Positions 23,101 through 28,565 of a stretch of DNA of 40,339 nucleotides are shown piece by piece. A program made the position numbers and the translations under genes. How positions within the stretch are numbered: the stretch's first letter is position 1; the number at the start of each line of letters is the position of its first letter. Below the pieces are notes generated by a model that made no database searches, was not told the origin of the DNA, and worked only from the letters and a program-made list of their open reading frames with translations. This DNA comes from Candidatus Lachnoclostridium pullistercoris (GTDB lineage: Bacteria; Bacillota; Clostridia; Lachnospirales; Lachnospiraceae), in assembly GCA_019119775.1 (NCBI GenBank), contig DWWL01000009.1:1-40339 (forward strand). Reading direction: 5' to 3'.

Positions 23101-24542
23101 TCAGCTTCGGCTGCGGCCATGATGCCTACCTTTCCGACGAGATCATCCGCCTGATGCGGGAGATTTCCGGGAAAACTCCCCTGGTGCTGAAGCTGGATGA
23201 GAGCGACATCCAGGGGCCGCTGCGGATCCGCGTCCGCTCGTTTCTGGAGACGTTAAAGATCCGCAGAAACGGGCGGGAGGAGACGGTCCGTGAGCTGCCG
23301 GAACCTTATCCGGTGAAATTTGAGGCCGGGGACCGGAAGGAAAAGGTGGTGCTGATCCCCAACACCTCCCACGCGTTCAGCCAAATCATGGCTGCCGCCT
23401 TTGCCACCCAGGGACTGCGCACGGAATCTCTGGAGCTGGGCCGGGAGAAAGCGGTGTATTACGGAAAGAAATATGTCCACAACGACATCTGTTTCCCTGC
23501 TCAGATGGTGATCGGGGAGGCCCTTTCCGCCCTGGAGAGCGGGAAATATGATTTGAACCATGTGGCCATCGGAATGGGAAAATATATGGGAGACTGCCGT
23601 CTGACCCATTACAGCCGTCTGTTAAGAAAGGCGCTGGACGATGCCGGTTATTCCATGGTGCCCATTCTCACCAACGACGACCAGGATCCCCACGCCCTTC
23701 ATCCGGGATTTAAGATGAACCTGCTCACGGCGGTGAGAATCGCGTTTGCCCTGCCTATGATCGACGCTCTGGAGGGACTTCTGCGGAAGATCCGCCCCTA
23801 TGAGCTGGAGCCGGGAAGCGCGGACCGGGCCTTTGAGGCGGGAATGGAGGATCTGACGAAAGGGATCCGCACCGGCGGAGTGTCCGGCGCGAAAAAGGGC
23901 TTTAAGAAAGCCATCGGGCGGATGAAAGAGGTGGCCTATGACAGAAGCAGCCCCCGCCCCACAGTCCTTATTGTGGGAGAATATCTGCTGAATTTCCACC
24001 CGGGAGCCAACCACGACATTGAGGCGTACCTGGAAAAGAACGGCTTTGAGATCATCGAGGCTCACATGACGGACGTGATCCGCAAAACTTATTTTACAAA
24101 GGATACGCAGATCCGGGAGTACCATTTAAATCGCCCCTTTATGGAAAAAAGCTGGTACCGGATCGCGGACCAGGTGTTTGAGCTGGCCCACGATACCGCG
24201 GACCGGATCGCTGCGGCCCACCCGCTCTATACGCCGCCCCGCCGCCTTCCGGAGCTGGTGAAGGGGAGCGATTCCATCATCCAGCACACCTTTGACACCG
24301 GCGAGGGCGTGCTCATACCAGCGGAGATCATCCACTATGCGGAGCAGGGATGCCGGGCTTTTGTGATCCTGCAGCCCTTTGGCTGCCTGCCGAACCACAT
24401 TGTGGGGCGGGGTATCGCCAAGAAGCTGAAGGAACTCTACCCGGAGGCCCAGATCCTGCCGCTGGACTACGACCCGGACGTGAGCTTTGCCAATATTGAG
24501 AATCGTCTTCAGATGCTGATTATGAACGCGAAGAAGAGATAG
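20187..24542 (+). CDS. Giant acyl-CoA dehydratase activase-like protein (two activator domains plus dehydratase-like region)
   Basis: A 1451-residue multidomain protein. Residues about 1-275 form a BcrAD/BadFG (HgdC-type) ATPase domain: GIDIGSTTTK, then cluster cysteines in GSCAGGTGAFLDE (near 132) and SGRCGVYAK (near 170). Residues about 330-600 repeat this fold with GIDSGSTTTK, EACSSGCGSF and GSRCTVFMN. A CPFCGNHC motif near 628 is followed by a DUF2229-like region (near 705-900), then a 2-hydroxyacyl-CoA dehydratase-like region with cysteines in DICFPAQ, GDCRLTHY and FGCLPNH. Activators of this family pass ATP-driven low-potential electrons from a [4Fe-4S] cluster to a dehydratase or double-cubane protein; here donor and acceptor-like parts are in one chain. 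Such fusions are known in anaerobes, but the substrate is unknown. It is monocistronic or leads into the next gene. Confidence 0.85.
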   Translation: MKRLQIGIDIGSTTTKIAAVGEDGSIAYSDYQRHGAKQIRSVRRLLKQLFSQLPGAEYRLVLTGSGAKALADRLHLPYVQEVVANSIAIRRLYQDVRTAIELGGQDAKVLFFRRDEKSGSLDVADMRMNGSCAGGTGAFLDEVASILRVPVEEMNGLAEQGDQVYDISGRCGVYAKTDIQPLLNQGVSRENLALSAYHAVAKQTIGGLAQGLTMSGPIIFEGGPMTFHPRLIQVFAERLELKPEEILIPERPEIMVAYGAALSLGELFEADGEPADPARLSEELKKAEEEVQNQNVGMTPVFFSSAEEKHRFEERSRLPEQRISFPEQERVPVYLGIDSGSTTTKFVLMDEKENILDSFYASNAGEPLEIARKALLELKKRWEGAGKTLEILAAGSTGYGELLFQKAFSVETHVVETVAHARAAAKYVPDITFLLDIGGQDMKAIWLDHGVITNIVVNEACSSGCGSFLENFAASLHIPVDEIAQVAFSSQSPALLGSRCTVFMNSSIVTAQRSGKQPADIMAGLCRSIIENVFTKVIRVSNLDSLGNRIVVQGGTFRNDAVLRALEQYLGREVTRAPYPGMMGAIGVALLAKEERETALSRGEEPEKTFIGLDAMEDFSYTQTADSPCPFCGNHCRRTILTFPGGNTWVTNNRCERGEVVGDPKEKAVQEKVREQTKKLRETANLFELREKLLFQEYPLDRKTQERGMTVGLPKVLSFWDTMPFWSTFFRSLGYGVVMSGNSTRKMYESGLAAVTSDTVCFPAKLVHGHLRDLAARKPDVIFMPSVTETPSENTVSTSNSMCAVVKGYPFVIKNSDSPAEKYGIPFEAPLFHWRTEKDRDRQLTAYMKERFQIPEQETRAAMEAGDRAMAEFHRTLKGEGKRVMEQAEREGRFAVLLASRPYQNDGLVNHNLPEMFTSQGIPVLTVDSLPGLEEVDLSRSSVEIVNNYHARMLAAAIMAARERTLEYVQIVSFGCGHDAYLSDEIIRLMREISGKTPLVLKLDESDIQGPLRIRVRSFLETLKIRRNGREETVRELPEPYPVKFEAGDRKEKVVLIPNTSHAFSQIMAAAFATQGLRTESLELGREKAVYYGKKYVHNDICFPAQMVIGEALSALESGKYDLNHVAIGMGKYMGDCRLTHYSRLLRKALDDAGYSMVPILTNDDQDPHALHPGFKMNLLTAVRIAFALPMIDALEGLLRKIRPYELEPGSADRAFEAGMEDLTKGIRTGGVSGAKKGFKKAIGRMKEVAYDRSSPRPTVLIVGEYLLNFHPGANHDIEAYLEKNGFEIIEAHMTDVIRKTYFTKDTQIREYHLNRPFMEKSWYRIADQVFELAHDTADRIAAAHPLYTPPRRLPELVKGSDSIIQHTFDTGEGVLIPAEIIHYAEQGCRAFVILQPFGCLPNHIVGRGIAKKLKELYPEAQILPLDYDPDVSFANIENRLQMLIMNAKKR

Positions 24543-24586
24543 GGGACGGCCCTGTAAAATCCGATGTGTCAGCGGCAGACTTCTGG

Positions 24587-24616
24587 TTGTAAACTGCCCC
24601 CATTGTATGGTAGAAT
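24587..24616 (+). promoter_or_regulatory. Promoter of the NifX-FKBP fusion gene
   Basis: TTGTAA (24587-24592), 18 bases, TAGAAT (24611-24616). Confidence 0.45.
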
Positions 24617-24653
24617 AGCAAAAGCTATGATACAGATGAGGAGGATTTCAGAG

Positions 24654-25511
24654 ATGAAGATCGCAGTAGCTTATGACAATGGAAATATATTTCAGCATTT
24701 TGGAAAGACGGAGTTTTTCAAGGTGTATGATGTGGAGGACGGAAAGGTAGTCTCCAGTGAGGTCATCGGTTCCAACGGGACCGGCCACGGCGCGCTGGCG
24801 GGACTTCTGGCAGAGCAGGCCGTGGACGTGCTTATCTGCGGCGGCATCGGCGGCGGGGCCCAGTCCGCGCTGGCGGAGGCCGGCGTGGAGCTGTGTTCCG
24901 GAGCGCAGGGAGATGCGGACCAGGCAGTAGAAGCCTATTTAAAGGGAGAGCTGGTGTCCACCGGGGCAAACTGTGACCATCACCACGGGGAGGACCACGA
25001 CTGCGGAGAGCACGAGGAAGGCCATTCCTGCGGCGGCGGATGCGGAACCTGCGGAGGCGGGTGCGGAGCGCGCCCGGCTCTTACCGGCCGCAATGTGGGC
25101 AGAGTCTGCCGTACCCACTACAGAGGAACCTTTAACGACGGAACCCAGTTTGATTCTTCCTATGACCGGGGAGAGCCGCTGGAATTTATCTGCGGAGCCG
25201 GACAGATGATCCGCGGCTTTGACGCGGCGGTGGCAGATATGGAAGTGGGCCAGGTTGTGGACGTGCACCTGATGCCGGAGGAGGCGTACGGCATGCCGGA
25301 TCCGAACGCTGTCTTTACGCTGGAGATCGCGGACCTTCCGGGATCCGAAGAATTGTCAGAGGGACAGAGAGTTTACCTGAGCAATCAGTACGGACAGCCG
25401 TTTCCGGTGACGGTTGCGGCAAAGGATGAGACGACGATCACCTTTGACGCCAACCATGAGATGGCGGGAAAAGAGCTGAATTTCCGCATCGAGCTGGTTG
25501 AGGTAAAATAA
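24654..25511 (+). CDS. Fusion of a NifX/NifB-type cofactor-binding domain with a SlyD-like FKBP isomerase
   Basis: A 285-residue two-domain protein. Residues 1-103 match the dinitrogenase Fe-Mo cofactor family (NifX/NafY/VnfX type, PF02579): KIAVAYDNGNIFQHFGKTEFFKVYDVEDG and the VDVLICGGIGGGAQSALAEAGVEL segment. Residues 107-137 form a metal-binding linker with six Cys and six His. Residues about 144-285 are a SlyD-like FKBP: HYRGTFNDGTQFDSSYDRGEPLEF, GQMIRGFDAAVADMEVGQ, an inserted-flap region, and the NHEMAGKELNFRIEL end. SlyD proteins normally carry a metal-binding tail at the C-terminus; here it precedes the isomerase. ATG 24654 has GAGGAGG upstream. The function is probably metal or cluster handling plus chaperone activity, by inference. 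It lies just after the giant activase. Confidence 0.88.
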   Translation: MKIAVAYDNGNIFQHFGKTEFFKVYDVEDGKVVSSEVIGSNGTGHGALAGLLAEQAVDVLICGGIGGGAQSALAEAGVELCSGAQGDADQAVEAYLKGELVSTGANCDHHHGEDHDCGEHEEGHSCGGGCGTCGGGCGARPALTGRNVGRVCRTHYRGTFNDGTQFDSSYDRGEPLEFICGAGQMIRGFDAAVADMEVGQVVDVHLMPEEAYGMPDPNAVFTLEIADLPGSEELSEGQRVYLSNQYGQPFPVTVAAKDETTITFDANHEMAGKELNFRIELVEVK

Positions 25512-25643
25512 GAGGCGGAAGCTGCCCGCTGTCAAAAATAAAGGGCGGATGGACCGAGGAAAAATTCCGGCAGAAGCTGGCGGCAGCGTCTTTTAAACAC
25601 AGGAGAAATGGTTCCTGACGCAGCCGCGGTCCTCCGCAGGCGG

Positions 25644-25672
25644 AGAATCCTGCTTTGCAGGATTCTTTTTTT
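25644..25672 (+). terminator. Terminator of the NifX-FKBP gene
   Basis: AGAATCCTGC (25644-25653), TTT loop, GCAGGATTCT (25657-25666), then TTTTTT. A textbook intrinsic terminator. Confidence 0.92.
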
Positions 25673-25680
25673 GAACTTAA

Positions 25681-25712
25681 TTGTAAACTATAAAATAAAA
25701 TTAAGTTGACAA
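25681..25712. promoter_or_regulatory. BirA (biotin repressor) operator
   Basis: TTGTAAAC (25681-25688), 16 bases, GTTGACAA (25705-25712). This matches the known BirA site pattern TTGTAAAC-N14-16-GTTTACAA with one change, and lies directly upstream of bioY. The right half-site covers the -35 box. Confidence 0.85.
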
Positions 25713-25734
25713 TTATCGGGAATTCCTATATACT
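25706..25734 (+). promoter_or_regulatory. Promoter of bioY
   Basis: TTGACA (25706-25711, consensus), 17 bases, TATACT (25729-25734). It overlaps the BirA operator, so biotin-loaded BirA would block polymerase. Confidence 0.8.
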
Positions 25735-25769
25735 CAGCTTCATAAAAAAGAAAGTGAGGAGCGGGCGTT

Positions 25770-26414
25770 ATGGAGACGGCGGAAAAAAAGAAAGCAGAGG
25801 GAAGAACGACAGTGAATGGAAGACTGGCGGCAGAGGCAGGACTGACGGCGGGTAGAAGGCGGCCGGAGGAGGGAAGGAGAGCGGCAGAAACGAAATGGCC
25901 GGCGGAGCGCATGACGGCCATGGGGCTGATGGCGGCGCTTCTGTGCGCATCTTCTTACATTGTGATTCCGCTGCCGTTTACAGCGGTGAGCATCACGGCG
26001 CAGACAATGGTGGTAAATCTGATCGGTATGATCCTGGGGCCGGCGGATACGGCCGCCGTATTCCTGGTGTGGATTCTTTTGGGAGCGGCGGGAGCTCCTG
26101 TATTTTCCGGCGGGTCCGGAGGAGTGGGGATTCTTTTGGGGCCGGGAGGCGGATACATCGCTGGATTTTTTGCGGCGGCCGTGCTGATTTCTCTGTTCTG
26201 CCGCTCGGTGAAGGGAATCGGAAAGCAGACGGCATTTCTCATCGGGGCGGGAATTCCGGTGATCTACCTGTTCGGCGCAGTCTGGATGAAGATTTCACTG
26301 GGACTTTCCCTGCCGGCGGTGATGGTCCAGGCGGTGCTGCCATTTATCCCGCTGGATGTGGCCAAATGTCTGGGAGCAGCCGCGCTGGCGAGAACGCTGC
26401 GGAGGGCGATTTGA
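25770..26414 (+). CDS. bioY: Biotin transporter substrate-binding subunit BioY
   Basis: S-component of an ECF-type biotin transporter. About six membrane helices are visible from residue 48 on. The BioY signatures are the VIPLPFTAVSITAQTMVVNLIG segment, LGPADTAAVFLVWILLGAAGAPVF, the glycine-rich GGSGGVGILLGPGGGYIAGF and the end FIPLDVAKCLGAAALA. A BirA operator over the promoter confirms biotin control. The first 47 residues are a charged, Ala/Gly/Arg-rich extension absent from typical BioY (about 190 residues). GAGGAG sits 11 bases before ATG 25770, but a shorter start at the ATG near 25911 (MTAMGLMAALL) cannot be excluded. No bioM/bioN genes are linked; the ECF module is probably elsewhere. 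Confidence 0.95.
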   Translation: METAEKKKAEGRTTVNGRLAAEAGLTAGRRRPEEGRRAAETKWPAERMTAMGLMAALLCASSYIVIPLPFTAVSITAQTMVVNLIGMILGPADTAAVFLVWILLGAAGAPVFSGGSGGVGILLGPGGGYIAGFFAAAVLISLFCRSVKGIGKQTAFLIGAGIPVIYLFGAVWMKISLGLSLPAVMVQAVLPFIPLDVAKCLGAAALARTLRRAI

Positions 26415-26457
26415 CGCCTGTTCTGCGGGAAAGCCGGCCGGATGAATGTCCTTTTCC

Positions 26458-26486
26458 TTGACGGAACGAGGATTCTCTGATATAGT
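26458..26486 (+). promoter_or_regulatory. Promoter of the helicase leader
   Basis: TTGACG (26458-26463), 17 bases, TATAGT (26481-26486). The helicase start codon is over 230 bases downstream. Confidence 0.65.
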
Positions 26487-26506
26487 ATAAAACTGTACGA
26501 ACGAGG

Positions 26507-26543
26507 GAGGCAAAGCCTGAACGTGGCTGAAGCCTCTTTTTTT
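26507..26543 (+). terminator. Early terminator/attenuator in the helicase leader
   Basis: GAGGC (26507-26511) pairs with GCCTC (26532-26536), with an inner AGCC/GGCT pairing, followed by TTTTTTT (26537-26543). It ends about 50 bases after the predicted transcription start. AGGC-AAA-GCCT (26508-26518) is a possible competing fold that would free the T-run side. It either attenuates the helicase mRNA or ends a short separate RNA. Confidence 0.7.
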
Positions 26544-26657
26544 GCGCGATAAGCCCGGCAAGCGGCCGCCGTGCTTGCACGAGCGGCCATTTGCCGGGCA
26601 ACGGACAGTGAGCAGCGTAAGCTGCGAGCGGTCAGCGCGATAAGCCTGGCAAGCGGC
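26544..26657 (+). repeat. Structured leader with a 23-bp direct repeat
   Basis: GCGCGATAAGCC(C/T)GGCAAGCGGC occurs at 26544-26566 and 26635-26657, 91 bases apart, with one mismatch. Between and after the copies are strong hairpins. One spans 26554-26598 (CCCGGCAA/TTGCCGGG, GGCCGC/GCGGCC, and GTG closing a CTTG loop), another 26612-26625 (GCAGC-GTAA-GCTGC) and a third 26667-26679 (GCTG/CAGC). Together with the promoter and terminator this accounts for the 310-base gap between bioY and the helicase. Confidence 0.65.
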
Positions 26658-26724
26658 ACCCAGCAAGCTGTCCGGCAGCCGCCGGTGAAACGAAAAGAAA
26701 TCACAGAGAGGAATAATTTATTAT

Positions 26725-28413
26725 ATGGAAACGATTCGATTTGAAGAGATGGAGTTAAACGGAAAGATTTTAAAGGCAGTGAGAGACATGGGCTTTGAGG
26801 AGCCGTCTCCCATTCAGGCCAGGGCCATTCCCCTGCAGCGGGAGGGAAAGGACATTATCGGCCAGGCCCAGACGGGAACGGGAAAAACGGCAGCTTTTGG
26901 CATTCCGCTTTTGGAGAAGGTGGACCCCAAGAGCAAGAAGCTCCAGGCGATCGCCCTCTGCCCCACCAGAGAGCTGGCGATCCAGGTGGCCGAGGAGATC
27001 AGACGGCTGGCCAAATATATGCACGGGGTGAAGGTTCTGCCGGTGTACGGCGGACAGGAGATCGTAAAGCAGATCCGCTCCTTAAAGGATGGAGTGCAGA
27101 TCATCATTGGTACTCCGGGGCGGGTGATGGACCACATGAGAAGAAAGACCATAAAGGTGTCCAACATCCACACCGTTATTCTGGATGAGGCGGATGAGAT
27201 GCTGAATATGGGATTTTTGGAGGATATGGAGACGATCTTAAGCCAGCTGCCGGAGGAGAGGCAGACGGTGATGTTTTCCGCGACCATGCCGCAGGAGATC
27301 ATGGAGATTGCCAGAAGGTTCCAGAAAGATCCGGAGATCGTCAAAGTGGTGAAAAAAGAACTGACGGTGCCGAAGGTGACTCAGTATTACTATGATGTGA
27401 AGCCGAAGAATAAGGTGGAGGTGCTCTGCCGTCTGCTGGACATGTATTCTCCCAAGCTCTCGGTGGTGTTCTGCAACACGAAAAAACAGGTGGATGAGCT
27501 GGTGGAGGCTCTTCAGGGCCGCGGATATTTTGCGGAAGGGCTTCACGGAGACTTAAAGCAGAGCCAGAGAGACAAGGTGATGAATGGGTTCCGCAGCGGC
27601 AGGACGGAGATCCTGGTGGCCACGGATGTGGCGGCCAGAGGAATTGACGTGGACGATGTGGAAGCAGTGTTCAACTACGATATTCCCCAGGACGACGAGT
27701 ATTATGTGCACCGCATCGGCCGTACCGGCCGGGCCGGAAAGGAAGGCCGGGCCTTCAGCCTCGTTGTGGGCAGAGAAGTGTATAAGCTGAGGGAGATCCA
27801 GCGGTACTGCAAAACGAAGATCATTCCCCAGGCGATCCCGTCTCTGGATGATATCACCGATATCCGCATGGAAAAGGTTCTGGATCAGGTGACGGAGATC
27901 ATTGAGAGAGAGGATCTGTCGGAGATGATCGATGCGGTGGAGAAAAAGATCCTGGAGGAAGACTACACGGCCATGGATCTGGCGGCCGCCTTTCTGCGCA
28001 TGTTCATGGGCGACGAGGTGGAGGACACCATTGACGACTTCCGCACAGCCAGGGATCTGGAAGATCTGGACCGGCCGGCCAGAGGCCGCCGGGGAAAACG
28101 CGGATCCGGGGCAGACGGGAAAAACGGGAATGAGTCCGGCCGCGGCGGCCGCCGGGGAGGCAGCCGGGAAGATATGGTGCGGCTGTTTATCAATGTGGGG
28201 AAAAACCAGGGAGTCAAGCCGGGAGATGTGCTGGGAGCCATTGCGGGAGAGTCCGGAATGCCGGGCCGCCTGGTGGGAAGCATTGACATGTACGACAAGT
28301 ATACGTTTGTGGAGGTCCCGGAGGACTGCGCTGACGAGGTGCTGGAGGCGATGAAGCACGCCAGAATCAAGGGAAAGAGCGTCCGCATGGAGATCGCGAA
28401 GCAGACAGATTAA
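26725..28413 (+). CDS. DEAD-box RNA helicase, DeaD/CshA type with DbpA-like C-terminal domain
   Basis: A 562-residue RNA helicase. In order: Q motif (FEEPSPIQARAIP), Walker A AQTGTGKT, PTRELAIQ, TPGRVMDH, VILDEADEML, SAT, then VVFCNTKKQVDEL, HGDLKQSQRD, TDVAARGIDVDDV and HRIGRTGRAG. After a helical region comes a basic Arg/Gly-rich linker (about 450-485), then a C-terminal RNA-binding fold (RLFINVGKNQGVKPGDVLGAI to KGKSVRMEIA) of the DbpA/CsdA type, which helps recognise rRNA. Members act in ribosome assembly and mRNA decay and are often cold-induced. The long structured leader with an early terminator suggests regulated expression. It ends convergently with the ABC exporter at a shared terminator. 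Confidence 0.95.
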   Translation: METIRFEEMELNGKILKAVRDMGFEEPSPIQARAIPLQREGKDIIGQAQTGTGKTAAFGIPLLEKVDPKSKKLQAIALCPTRELAIQVAEEIRRLAKYMHGVKVLPVYGGQEIVKQIRSLKDGVQIIIGTPGRVMDHMRRKTIKVSNIHTVILDEADEMLNMGFLEDMETILSQLPEERQTVMFSATMPQEIMEIARRFQKDPEIVKVVKKELTVPKVTQYYYDVKPKNKVEVLCRLLDMYSPKLSVVFCNTKKQVDELVEALQGRGYFAEGLHGDLKQSQRDKVMNGFRSGRTEILVATDVAARGIDVDDVEAVFNYDIPQDDEYYVHRIGRTGRAGKEGRAFSLVVGREVYKLREIQRYCKTKIIPQAIPSLDDITDIRMEKVLDQVTEIIEREDLSEMIDAVEKKILEEDYTAMDLAAAFLRMFMGDEVEDTIDDFRTARDLEDLDRPARGRRGKRGSGADGKNGNESGRGGRRGGSREDMVRLFINVGKNQGVKPGDVLGAIAGESGMPGRLVGSIDMYDKYTFVEVPEDCADEVLEAMKHARIKGKSVRMEIAKQTD

Positions 28414-28423
28414 GAAGAGAGAG

Positions 28424-28468
28424 AAAAAACGGGGAGAGGCCGCCGCGGCGCTCTCCCCGAAATTTTTT
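28424..28468. terminator. Bidirectional terminator between helicase and ABC exporter
   Basis: CGGGGAGAG (28430-28438) pairs with CTCTCCCCG (28451-28459). AAATTTTTT follows on the plus strand, and on the minus strand TTTTTT (from 28424-28429) follows the other arm. Confidence 0.9.
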
Positions 28469-28477
28469 GTCTCCGCT

Positions 28478-28507
28478 TCCCGTTAAATCAAAACGCTCCG
28501 CGCGGGA
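28478..28507. repeat. Dispersed short repeat, copy B
   Basis: TTCCCGTTAAATC followed by AAAACGCTCCGCGCGGGA (28490-28507), close to copy A at 13829-13844 but with a 2-base insertion. Confidence 0.5.
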
Positions 28508-28565
28508 CGAACTGCCGGGTGTTTGACTTTCGCGGGCATCAGCCGAGGCAGAATGACTGCCTCCG

